This document shows positions 35,693-42,417 of a stretch of DNA of 64,000 nucleotides, piece after piece. The position numbers and the translations under genes are program-made. Position 1 is the first letter of the stretch; each line of letters starts with the position of its first letter. The stretch is from Paenibacillus sp. FSL K6-1330 (GTDB taxonomy: Bacteria; Bacillota; Bacilli; Paenibacillales; Paenibacillaceae). The notes beneath the pieces were generated by a model, which was given only the letters and a program-made list of their open reading frames with translations, searched no databases and was not told where the DNA came from. Location: NCBI RefSeq assembly GCF_037976825.1, contig NZ_CP150269.1, positions 6,213,501-6,277,500 of the forward strand, given 5' to 3'.

Positions 35693-37435
35693 TCAATAGG
35701 CCATTGGAGTCGGCTTCCGGTTCTGCGCCGCTTTGCTGAATTCGGCTCTCAGCCGCTGCCCGATCTGAAGGATTAATCCTTCTACATCGATCGGATGCTC
35801 CTCATGCACCGTAACCTGCACCGCTCCTGGAGGTAGATTGTAGTTCACGGATGTCTCCGTTTTGAAGTCCGTCAGCAGACCGGATATCGAACTCATCTGC
35901 TCCGGACTGATCTGAACGAGCTGAGGCGACATCGTCTTCCCGGAAACCGCTTGATTTTGAGCTGCGCTCGCAGGTGGACCAAATGTACTCATGCTTGTAT
36001 AGCTAGGTGGCACATATGAGCCGTATGTCGAAATCGATGATCGATCAGGTAAAAGCGGTGTACTGACATGAGTGGGAGCAGCATTTGGAATTATTGGTCC
36101 TTGAACAGCGACTGCCGTTGAATTAGAAGGTGGTGCCTTCGGAACATCCTTCGGTTGTGCAGCTTCTTTGTCTTTTTTCCCGAAGGAAAACGCGTTGGAG
36201 AACCACTTCGATACCTTCTCCTTACCTTCTTTCAACTTGTCACCAATACCGGTAAAGGCGCCGCCCACCTTCTCACCAATAAAGCTTCCTACGGTGCCGC
36301 CGAGCGTTGAACCGATCATCGTACCTGCAACCGGGATAACGGATCCGATGATCCCTCCGATCGTGCTTCCTATACCTCCACCGACGGCAGAGCCTATCGC
36401 TTGATTACGTTCTTTCCCAGGTTTGGCTGATGCAATTGCGGTCGCATCGGCTATAAAACTCAATGGACCGAGGGCACGTTTACCAAGACCTTTCATCAAG
36501 CCGGAGCCTAGGCCGCTTTTACCAACATTTTTTACCGCGCTTGCTCCTGTGCTGCCATTCGCAGCTCGCTTTGCTACATTCGAACCTGCACTACTCTTGG
36601 CAGCGCCCGACAAACCACCAGATACGATACCGCTTGCACCGCCTCCGCCGAACATACCCTTAGCGAAGTCAGAAGCTTTCTTGATTAAATCCAATGCTCC
36701 CTTACCAAGGTTGCCACCGGTTTCTATAACATCTCCCGTTTTTTCAGCTCTGCTAAAGGCCTTGCCCCACTTTGTTTGAGGCTTACCCGCTTGTTCTGTC
36801 TTAGGAGCAGCGGCCGTGCTTTGGTTGGCCGAGCGCCCTCTGTTTCTAGGACCAACCCTTCTGTTTTTGTCGACCACAGGACGCGTGTTAGTCGCAGATT
36901 TATCTTTACCCCAAGAATCAAACATCTTTTTGGTTTTATCCTTCATTTGGCCCCCTTTTCGAAGCGTGGAGCCAGCCAAAGAGATGATTCCAAGCGCAAC
37001 TATCGCCTTATCCCAAAAAGATTTTTTACCGTTCCCGTCCCCTGACTGTTGCGTCTCAAGCGCACTTGTAAGCTTATCCACCGCAATCGTATTCGTCTCC
37101 AGCGCCTGTATCAACGGAGAAAAATCAAACCCTGATGCCTTCAAATCCACTTTAACACTCGACTCAACCTGTTTCTGCACATTCAGCTTCACATTTGCCG
37201 AGGCCTGGATGACTTGCGATTTCACCCGCTGCATTTTGGCGAGCAGGCTGTCCAGCCCCTTCGAGGCGCTGTCCTTCAGCACAATTTCAGGTGCCATGCG
37301 GGTACGTCCGATTCGCATGACGCGTCCCTGGATCCGCTCAAAATAACGCTCCATCGCCCGCAGCTCGCGGTTGGCCTTGATCACGTTTTTCGGATCGATG
37401 ACCAGATTCATGCGGTAGTTCATGGCTTCAGCCAT
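35693..37435 (-). CDS. Tape measure protein (module B)
   Basis: 580 residues starting at ATG 37435 behind AGGAGGTG. Residues 1-115 are helical (MAEAMNYRMNLVIDPKNVIKANRELRAMERYFERIQGRVMRI). A basic, Gln/Ala-rich stretch follows (about 165-240) and then a Gly/Ala-rich hydrophobic core (about 250-395: LSGAAKSSAGSNVAKRAANG, GSAVGGGIGSTIGGIIGSVIPVAGTMIGSTLGGTVGSFIGEKVGG). The latter glycine-zipper-like segment resembles membrane-active regions. The C-terminus is Pro/Ser-rich. It shows no obvious homology with tape measure A despite equal length, so the two tails assemble around different rulers. Confidence 0.8.
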   Translation of the reverse strand: MAEAMNYRMNLVIDPKNVIKANRELRAMERYFERIQGRVMRIGRTRMAPEIVLKDSASKGLDSLLAKMQRVKSQVIQASANVKLNVQKQVESSVKVDLKASGFDFSPLIQALETNTIAVDKLTSALETQQSGDGNGKKSFWDKAIVALGIISLAGSTLRKGGQMKDKTKKMFDSWGKDKSATNTRPVVDKNRRVGPRNRGRSANQSTAAAPKTEQAGKPQTKWGKAFSRAEKTGDVIETGGNLGKGALDLIKKASDFAKGMFGGGGASGIVSGGLSGAAKSSAGSNVAKRAANGSTGASAVKNVGKSGLGSGLMKGLGKRALGPLSFIADATAIASAKPGKERNQAIGSAVGGGIGSTIGGIIGSVIPVAGTMIGSTLGGTVGSFIGEKVGGAFTGIGDKLKEGKEKVSKWFSNAFSFGKKDKEAAQPKDVPKAPPSNSTAVAVQGPIIPNAAPTHVSTPLLPDRSSISTYGSYVPPSYTSMSTFGPPASAAQNQAVSGKTMSPQLVQISPEQMSSISGLLTDFKTETSVNYNLPPGAVQVTVHEEHPIDVEGLILQIGQRLRAEFSKAAQNRKPTPMAY

Positions 37436-37452
37436 TTCATTTCACCTCCTGT

Positions 37453-37614
37453 TCACTTCAAACTCTGACCGGCCATGCCCTCGATCTCCTCCTGGGAGAA
37501 AGCGAGCAGCAGCAGGCGCTCGCCTCGCGGGAGCCGCCAAAAATCTCCGGGACGAAGGTGATGCCGGACCCACAGATGATACAGCATCGTCGTCATTCCC
37601 CCGGAGCCAATCAG
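37453..37614 (-). CDS. -1 frame extension of the module B tail chaperone
   Basis: A 53-codon open stretch in the -1 frame, entered at the slippery heptamer 37614-37620 and ending TGA at 37453, 17 bases before the tape-measure ATG. It would read LIGSGGMTTMLYHLWVRHHL and continue with PGDFWRLPRGERLLLLAFSQEEIEGM. It has no start of its own. The fusion product would be about 204 residues. The layout repeats that of module A although the sequence is different. Confidence 0.85.
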   Translation of the reverse strand: MIGSGGMTTMLYHLWVRHHLRPGDFWRLPRGERLLLLAFSQEEIEGMAGQSLK

Positions 37615-38066
37615 TTTTTTAGGTCAGCAATCTCGACACCAAAGCCGGACAGCTCCAGCACTTTATCCCCTACGGCATCCAGCTCTCCGGCCAGCAGCAT
37701 ACGGCGGACCGCCTGCTCTCCGCCCGACAGCTTCAAGCGGCTTGTAATCCGCGGATCGCCCCAGCCGCTGAGCGTCAAACCCTTCACCGACAGACTGCTC
37801 GTGGCCTCGGAAATCAGCAATGCATTAAACGTTTCCGTATCCACCTTCTCATCCACTGCACCCTTTACCGTACGGCGAACGGTGCAGCGCTCGCGGATGC
37901 TGTCTACCTTGCTCGAAGTCAAACCCTGCAGCACCATCTTCATATCCAAGCGCTTAATGCGAACCGTTTCCTCCGGCAGCTTCTCGGCTGCCTCAAACAG
38001 GCTGTCCAAAATTTGCTCTTCGCTCATGTTCTCATGTAAGCTCATGCGTATATCTCCTTTGCTCAT
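37611..38066 (-). CDS. xkdN: XkdN-type tail assembly chaperone (module B)
   Basis: 151 residues: MSKGDIRMSLHENMSEEQILDSLFEAAEKLPEETVRIKRLDMKMVLQGL, then TETFNALLISEATSSLSVKGLTLSGWGDPRITSRLKLSGGEQAVRRMLLAGELDAVGDKVLELSGFGVEIADLKN. The block 'EQAVRRMLLAGELDAVGDKVLELSGF' parallels 'ESLLRKMLLPGEFAALGERVQALNGF' of module A. The first Met or the second (MSLHEN, near 38045) may be used. Separated from the tube gene by 124 bases containing a hairpin. Confidence 0.88.
   Translation of the reverse strand: MSKGDIRMSLHENMSEEQILDSLFEAAEKLPEETVRIKRLDMKMVLQGLTSSKVDSIRERCTVRRTVKGAVDEKVDTETFNALLISEATSSLSVKGLTLSGWGDPRITSRLKLSGGEQAVRRMLLAGELDAVGDKVLELSGFGVEIADLKN
37614..37620 (-). promoter_or_regulatory. Programmed -1 frameshift site A_AAA_AAC (module B)
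   Basis: Minus-strand A AAA AAC in register with the chaperone frame (CTA AAA AAC TGA), with the zero-frame stop straight after. The heptamer, its register and its position relative to the stop are the same as in module A, while the surrounding coding sequence is unrelated at base level. Selection on the site is the simplest explanation. Confidence 0.85.
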
Positions 38067-38095
38067 TAAATAATAGATTCCATTTCCTATTGCAG

Positions 38096-38112
38096 CGGGC
38101 GATGCTCGCCCG
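38096..38112. other. Strong hairpin between tube and chaperone genes (module B)
   Basis: CGGGCGA-TGC-TCGCCCG, a perfect 7-bp GC stem with a triloop, with no following T run. It lies in the only sizeable gap inside module B, downstream of the highly needed sheath and tube genes. A transcript-stabilising or partial-termination role is possible. Module A has only a 29-base gap here. Confidence 0.5.
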
Positions 38113-38190
38113 TATGAGGTACACCATCCCGGGCGAACCCCCGCTTTTTGACGTACTCAAGCAGCGCTTAAGCAGAAACCTCTAAACCTC

Positions 38191-38598
38191 TTAATCCCCC
38201 TGAATCGGATCCAACAGCTCGTACCCCTCGAAGGTAAATGAGGTTTCTTCCTGCACTTCTTCACCGGCTGTCCAGTTAGCCAGCTGGATTTTGTCCGGCA
38301 TGCAGCGGATCAGGCGAACACGCTCATGACCATAGGACTCGGGATCATCCAGCTTGGAGATAATATCGAATTTGGTGAATCCGCGGGCGATCATATCGGA
38401 AGTGACCTTGTAACCGCTCATCGTGCCGGTTCCTTTTTTGCTGCCGTTTTTGTGCACCGTCCAGTCGTTGCCGACCAGCTTCAGCTCGCGCTTCTCCAAT
38501 TCCACGCTGGCTTCCAGCTTGTTGATGTGCGTCTGCCATACCCCGTCAATATACGCCTGGCCGTATGTCCCCATAATGACTCTTGAAGCATCCAACAT
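38191..38598 (-). CDS. xkdM: XkdM-type tail tube protein (module B)
   Basis: 135 residues: MLDASRVIMGTYGQAYIDGVWQTHINKLEASVELEKRELKLVGNDWTVHKNGSKKGTGTMSGYKVTSDM, then QEETSFTFEGYELLDPI. This is the XkdM tube fold ('V.GT.G.aYIDG.......LEA.vE..K.E....G' then 'GTGTM.gYkvTS'). It is shorter than tube A (152). It should polymerise inside sheath B. Preceded by AGGAGGAAC. Confidence 0.92.
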   Translation of the reverse strand: MLDASRVIMGTYGQAYIDGVWQTHINKLEASVELEKRELKLVGNDWTVHKNGSKKGTGTMSGYKVTSDMIARGFTKFDIISKLDDPESYGHERVRLIRCMPDKIQLANWTAGEEVQEETSFTFEGYELLDPIQGD

Positions 38599-38658
38599 GT
38601 TAAGTTCCTCCTCGATTTCTTTAAGTTTTTATAAGAAAAATGTTGATCAGCGTTCTAG

Positions 38659-40125
38659 TTATTGCACGTAAAATGTACCGAACAGTTGCTCCATTACATC
38701 GGTCAGCTTCACGTTCCACTGCAGGAAGACCTGATCCGGCTCCGGCGTGTTCACGGCAGAATCGCCATAGTACGCCGGATCGAGAATGACGTCATAACCG
38801 TCCGGCTCGATGACATTGCTCAGCGATAACGAAGCTAGGTATTCCTTCACGGCGCCGATCAGCGCCAGACGGCCTTCCTCCGTGTTGTTCACCTTGCCGA
38901 TGTAGGTCTGTTCCGCGGCCAGCTGCAAATCCGCATGAATCGCATCCATCACGCGGATGGAACGGATTTTTTTCCAGGCATTGTTTTGGCCTTCCGCCGG
39001 ATTCACCAACGTGTTGATGCCGCGCAACACCTTCACCTGACGTCCGTCATAGAAAAGCACGAACACGCCGTTGCGTACAGCCTGCTCTTGCTCGGAGCGC
39101 GTCCAGCGGCGAGTCACATCTTCGAATGGCGTTACCGCATATGTAGCGGATTGGTTCAAACGTTGACCGGCAATAAGCCCGGCCACATAAGCAGCCGTCT
39201 GGGCAGAACTATAGTTCACGCCGGACAGACGCACGCCCGTACCTACATTGATAATCCCTTCATGGTTCAATGCAAGCGAGCGGGCTGCCGCCAGTTTGGC
39301 TGCATCCTTGGAGGTATCGTCCGCAGCGCTGCCGCCGAATACGGCCATCACGCCGCGTCCTTCTTGACGAAGACGCTTCACCCAGGCCGCAAAGCTCTGC
39401 AGCAGAGCCATATCCGCAGCATAATCCAGCGCAAGTACGTTGAATTCCTGGCCTTCTACCGCATCCTGCATCTCGATATAATCTGCATTCGTCAGGCCGC
39501 CGTTGCCGCTTTTGCCTCCGGACAGCACAGCTCCGTTCACATCAGCAGGAACGCCGGCCGCCTCCAGTGCGGTAGCCGTTACCCAGAGGTTCTCATCGTC
39601 TTCATTGATCTGCGCCGCAATCGACGCTGCTGTCCCGTCCAAGCTTGTATAAGTGCCAAGCAGCTTGGCACCTTCATAGAGGCGAAGCTCCCGTGCTGCC
39701 GGGTCGATCAGCGACGGCTGCACAGTTACGGAGAAGCCGTTGCCTCGACTGCCCGGATATTTGGCCTGCAGCTTCAACACGTCGGAAGGCGTGGCTTCCG
39801 CATTTTGCAGCGTTACGCTAGCCGCTGCCGCCGTATTGTCTGCCAGGCGATAAGCCAGCAGCTTCTTCGGACCGCCAAGCAAAGCCAGATAGAGCGTTTC
39901 GTAAGCTGTAGCCCCATCCTGGCTATCCGCAGAATACAGCTCGGAAATCGCGAACTCGCTGCCGATTTCTACGAACTCGCGTACCGGGCCCCAATTGGCT
40001 TTAACGGGCACGACGACCGTGCCGCGGGATCCGCCCTGAATAGCCGACGCGGCCGCCGCCTTGAAATTCATATACAAACCCGGAAGTACCGGTTTATTTG
40101 TGCTTTCCCATGTTCCACCTGCCAT
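38659..40125 (-). CDS. xkdK: XkdK-type contractile tail sheath (module B)
   Basis: 488 residues. Starts MAGGTWESTNKPVLPGLYMNFKAAAASAIQGGSRGTVVVPVKANWGP, then AKYPGSRGNGFSVTVQPS, DYAADMALLQSFAAWVKRLRQEGRGVMAVFGG, ALNHEGIINVGTGVRLSG, TYAVTPFEDVTRRWTRSEQEQAVRNGVFVLFYDG and EQTYIGKVNNTEEGRLALIGAVKEYLASL. The sheath fold is certain. It is 49 residues longer than sheath A. Because tube and sheath of one system must fit each other, two unlike sheath-tube pairs imply two distinct particles. Confidence 0.95.
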   Translation of the reverse strand: MAGGTWESTNKPVLPGLYMNFKAAAASAIQGGSRGTVVVPVKANWGPVREFVEIGSEFAISELYSADSQDGATAYETLYLALLGGPKKLLAYRLADNTAAAASVTLQNAEATPSDVLKLQAKYPGSRGNGFSVTVQPSLIDPAARELRLYEGAKLLGTYTSLDGTAASIAAQINEDDENLWVTATALEAAGVPADVNGAVLSGGKSGNGGLTNADYIEMQDAVEGQEFNVLALDYAADMALLQSFAAWVKRLRQEGRGVMAVFGGSAADDTSKDAAKLAAARSLALNHEGIINVGTGVRLSGVNYSSAQTAAYVAGLIAGQRLNQSATYAVTPFEDVTRRWTRSEQEQAVRNGVFVLFYDGRQVKVLRGINTLVNPAEGQNNAWKKIRSIRVMDAIHADLQLAAEQTYIGKVNNTEEGRLALIGAVKEYLASLSLSNVIEPDGYDVILDPAYYGDSAVNTPEPDQVFLQWNVKLTDVMEQLFGTFYVQ

Positions 40126-40127
40126 GA

Positions 40128-40337
40128 TTAGACCACCTTCGCTTTCATAAATTGTTGGATTCTTTCTTTGACTTCGGTTACCGTGAACAGCTCTCCGTCT
40201 GTCCCATACATGGCACCTGCGAGAACTTCCGCCCGAACCTCGAACAGTTCCTTGGCGTGTGTTTCGAGTTCATCTAGCGCATATCGCGGAGCGTTGATAC
40301 TGCGAGCTTCAGTCTTGATTGTTTTTTTCACAGCCAT
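40128..40337 (-). CDS. Small pre-sheath protein (module B)
   Basis: 69 residues from ATG 40337 behind GTGAGGTGG; a GTG three codons upstream is possible. MAVKKTIKTEARSINAPRYALDELETHAKELFEVRAEVLAGAMYGTDGELFTVTEVKERIQQFMKAKVV. The second half is similar to 28880-29053 of module A (VLSAILEEG..YTIQQAKDQLTTFLKKEVI). Two bases before the sheath start. Function unknown. Confidence 0.8.
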   Translation of the reverse strand: MAVKKTIKTEARSINAPRYALDELETHAKELFEVRAEVLAGAMYGTDGELFTVTEVKERIQQFMKAKVV

Positions 40338-40347
40338 TGTGACCACC

Positions 40348-41187
40348 TCACTTTAAAATTGGATGAACGTTAATGCGCCTGATCAAGGCGGCTTCCTCCG
40401 GTGAACGCATCTTCCGCTGCGCTAAGGTTAGCTTCAGTTGCCCGTCCAGAATGGGATCGGCCTGCATATCTGAGGAAATCTCCGCAACGGATAAATAGCG
40501 GCGATTCTGCGAATCCAGCATCAGTTGGACCTGGGTGCCAAGCTCCTCCACCAGTCTTGCAGCCGTGAGCTGCTCGTCCGCGGAATCAAGAGCGGCAATA
40601 TGCCCGGTAAAGGTTTTGCGAACCTCGAACATCGAAGCGCCCGCCATCTTGGTCTCGCAGCCCATCATCCGCCATAGTACGGCGTGATCTTCCCGTCCCG
40701 CCGGCCATGCCGTATGATAGATGCGCCAAGGATCACCCAGCACATCTTCTGTCCAGGCTGTCAGCGTATGCAGCCATTCGTCGGGTTGTCCGGTGGAACC
40801 GGCCCCGGATGCCTGCGGCATATAGACGCCGAATCGCATGATCCGGATCATTTTGCCTGAAACAGAATCGAACTTGTCGGCTTCCGGCACACCCAAATAA
40901 TGCAGCTTGAATGCTTTCCCATCAGCTCCGATAACCCGCTTGCGATGAAGTCCCGGGATTAGAAGTTCCACCAAGCGATCCAACTGAAGCAATTCGGAAC
41001 GATCCGCATACAGCTTCAACCGCACCACCTGCCGGTACCCTGCCCATGAAGATTTCCAGACGTCCTCGCCGAGCGTGATCACAGCATAAAAAGGCTCGCT
41101 TACCCCATCCGGCGGATGTACGTCATATATTTGGTCTTTAAGCTCCGGAACGATATCTAGAGCGGCCTGCTTAATCGCCCCTCTCAT
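40348..41187 (-). CDS. Tail terminator/completion-like protein, possibly two-domain (module B)
   Basis: 279 residues. The first 125 residues (IKQAALDIVPELKDQIYDVHPPDGVSEPFYAVITLGEDVWKSSWAGYRQVVRLKLYADRSELLQLDRLVELLIPGL) look like a DUF3168-type tail completion protein. After a GSTGQPDE linker the second half (HTLTAWTEDVLGDPWRIYHTAW, then FEVRKTFTGHIAALDSADEQLTAARLVEELGTQVQLML) repeats the same general pattern of secondary structure. It may be a fused tandem of terminator domains, twice the size of the module A equivalent (145 residues). It is the first full-size gene of the operon. Confidence 0.6.
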   Translation of the reverse strand: MRGAIKQAALDIVPELKDQIYDVHPPDGVSEPFYAVITLGEDVWKSSWAGYRQVVRLKLYADRSELLQLDRLVELLIPGLHRKRVIGADGKAFKLHYLGVPEADKFDSVSGKMIRIMRFGVYMPQASGAGSTGQPDEWLHTLTAWTEDVLGDPWRIYHTAWPAGREDHAVLWRMMGCETKMAGASMFEVRKTFTGHIAALDSADEQLTAARLVEELGTQVQLMLDSQNRRYLSVAEISSDMQADPILDGQLKLTLAQRKMRSPEEAALIRRINVHPILK

Positions 41188-41264
41188 TCCGCAGATAGCC
41201 GAGTGGCTTCCGGTCGGTTATGGGTTAGCCAGCTTCTTACGACGGTCACATGCTTGCGCAACAC
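41184..41264 (-). CDS. 26-codon leader ORF coupled to module B
   Basis: Starts at GTG 41264 behind an excellent AAAGGAGGGGG and ends with TGA overlapping the ATG of the next gene (ATGA). It encodes VLRKHVTVVRSWLTHNRP and ATRLSAE. The strong ribosome site and exact coupling suggest it is translated, either as a small protein or to set translation of the next gene, which has no ribosome site of its own. Confidence 0.5.
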   Translation of the reverse strand: MLRKHVTVVRSWLTHNRPEATRLSAE

Positions 41265-41327
41265 GGCCCCCTCCTTTCTAATTCATATAGGGATCGGAAA
41301 TGAAGAAATCAAAGCCTAAAGCCGCAG

Positions 41328-41354
41328 CAAAAAACCGGTCCTTCTTGAGGCCGG
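41328..41354 (-). terminator. Leader terminator candidate in the tail operon
   Basis: On the minus strand CCGGCCT pairs with AGG-A-CCGG (one bulged base) and is followed by TTTTTT. It lies between the SOS-type promoter at 41493-41522 and the first gene at 41264, so the operon transcript must pass it. Premature termination with antitermination on induction is possible. Confidence 0.5.
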
Positions 41355-41492
41355 CTCACATCTACACTGTGTGTGTTCGGTATGCTCTGTTTAACTTCAT
41401 TTCCGATAATACAATCTTACACCCCTAAATCGGATGCGCTGACGTCTTATAGGACGGATAATGCGGAACTTAAAGTGGAATGTTGGCGGAAA

Positions 41493-41522
41493 ATAGTACG
41501 AACTCATGTTCGTGTTTCATAA
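41493..41522 (-). promoter_or_regulatory. LexA-type SOS promoter of the tail operon
   Basis: CGAACTCATGTTCG at 41499-41512 matches the Bacillus LexA/DinR box CGAAC-N4-GTTCG in all ten fixed positions. On the minus strand a TACTAT -10 (41493-41498) touches the box, and a TTATGA -35-like element (41517-41522) lies 18 bases upstream. The box therefore fills the spacer, the classical place for LexA repression. Transcription would run into the 25-kb tail operon. DNA damage induction follows from established LexA biology; it is not shown here. Confidence 0.75.
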
Positions 41523-41570
41523 GTCCTCTTGGTCTCTATCTCAGGCAACGTCGCCCTCGACTTGAAACAG

Positions 41571-41613
41571 AAAAAAACCGGAGGGCCTCCATTCTGAGGT
41601 CCTCCGGTTTTGG
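41571..41613. terminator. Bidirectional terminator after the ArpU-like gene
   Basis: An 11-bp stem AAAACCGGAGG with CCTCCGGTTTT, continued inward by CCTC/GAGG, with A and T runs on both sides. It isolates the regulator gene from the SOS promoter, so the tail operon needs its own promoter. Confidence 0.9.
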
Positions 41614-41643
41614 CTCGTTTTGATTATTCACGCTCGGCGCTTA

Positions 41644-42120
41644 TCAGCTCATTTTGCTCTTTGCGACTTTCTCCAATTCCTGCAGCTTCAGCAGCCCCCT
41701 GTCAGCTAAAGCCAGTGCCAGTTTATAGAAGGCTCGGGTGCGGATCTTGGTATACGTATCCTTGCTGACCGGCGGTTCGAGGATATGGTTGTACACCTTG
41801 TAATCAAATACGTCGTCTTGTTTCATATACCGTTCCCGAATGAGGGTTTGTTCCCGGTCGCCAAGCCGTTCCACGATCGACTCGATGATCTCGCAATACT
41901 GCTTCCTGGCCGCAGGCATTTCTACATTATATATGGCAACCGCTGCCGTTTGATCCGAGGTGACGTTGGTCGGTCCGTGAAATCGTTCCGTGTAGGATGC
42001 CGTCACGCTTGTCTCCCTAACTTCGAATGTAATGGTTTTATAGATACGATATTTCTCGAATATCGCTTCAACAGCATTTTGGGTCTTTCTGCGATCCAAT
42101 TCCGGTAAAAATGGATTCAT
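41644..42120 (-). CDS. ArpU-family phage transcriptional regulator
   Basis: 158 residues. N-terminal helical part (LPELDRRKTQNAVEAIFEKYRIYKTI), then IIESIVERLGDREQTLIRERYMKQDDVFDYKVYNHILEPPVSKDTYTKIRTRAFYKLALALADRGLLKL, a sigma-70 region-4-like helix-turn-helix typical of ArpU proteins. ArpU members activate late genes in Gram-positive phages, and this position matches Xpf of PBSX. AAAGGGGAG lies before the ATG. A possible promoter is TTTACG and TATATT near 42225-42255, with an ImmR-type operator at 42163-42176 just downstream. Confidence 0.8.
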   Translation of the reverse strand: MNPFLPELDRRKTQNAVEAIFEKYRIYKTITFEVRETSVTASYTERFHGPTNVTSDQTAAVAIYNVEMPAARKQYCEIIESIVERLGDREQTLIRERYMKQDDVFDYKVYNHILEPPVSKDTYTKIRTRAFYKLALALADRGLLKLQELEKVAKSKMS

Positions 42121-42162
42121 TAGGAAACACTCCCCTTTGGATTGTCATTGTCGAGGTTTAAT

Positions 42163-42176
42163 TTGCCATTTGGCAG
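42163..42176. promoter_or_regulatory. Immunity repressor operator O1
   Basis: TTGCC-ATTT-GGCAG, one of three related palindromes of the form TTgCC-N4-GGCAA between the diverging ArpU-like and Xre genes. It lies 43 bases upstream of the ArpU start, inside its 5' leader. Confidence 0.6.
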
Positions 42177-42305
42177 AAGGTTGTCTCATCTCAAGTGTTC
42201 GCATCTTGTTCGTATTTTTCATTAATATACCACTATTTGGAGACCGGCGTAAACCTTCAAATAGGCGAACTATTCATGGGAATATGGATCATACCTTTCA
42301 TATTC

Positions 42306-42319
42306 TTGCCTTTTGGCAA
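42306..42319. promoter_or_regulatory. Immunity repressor operator O2
   Basis: TTGCC-TTTT-GGCAA, a perfect 5+5 palindrome, the best of the three sites. It lies upstream of both diverging promoters. Confidence 0.65.
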
Positions 42320-42336
42320 TAATTCTCTCTTTTATT

Positions 42337-42372
42337 TTACCTGTTGGCAAAGGAGAGGGATATGTTTATACT
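42337..42372 (+). promoter_or_regulatory. Xre repressor promoter with operator O3
   Basis: TTGGCA at 42344-42349, 17-bp spacer, TATACT at 42367-42372: a good sigma-A promoter for the Xre gene. The third operator, TTACC-TGTT-GGCAA (42337-42350), covers the -35, which predicts autorepression. Confidence 0.7.
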
Positions 42373-42417
42373 ATATGTAGATGTTTTAGATGGACTATGG
42401 TGAGGAGTGGCCGGAAC

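Noticed and set aside
38935..40131. 398-codon plus-strand frame opposite sheath B
   Set aside because: No ribosome site, no recognisable domain, and its length is explained by the codon bias of the strongly supported sheath gene on the other strand.
15843..41264. Extracellular contractile injection system (eCIS/T6SS-like)
   Set aside because: These systems need an AAA+ ATPase and usually effector genes; neither is present. Gene order and families are those of PBSX-type tails.
29770..41264. Recent duplication of one tail module
   Set aside because: Paralogues differ in length and sequence throughout and the tape measures look unrelated, so the modules are old separate lineages.
42195..42215. 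Possible additional SOS box upstream of the ArpU-like gene
   Set aside because: Two CGAAC half-sites occur here on the minus strand but as a direct repeat, not an inverted one, so they do not fit the LexA palindrome.
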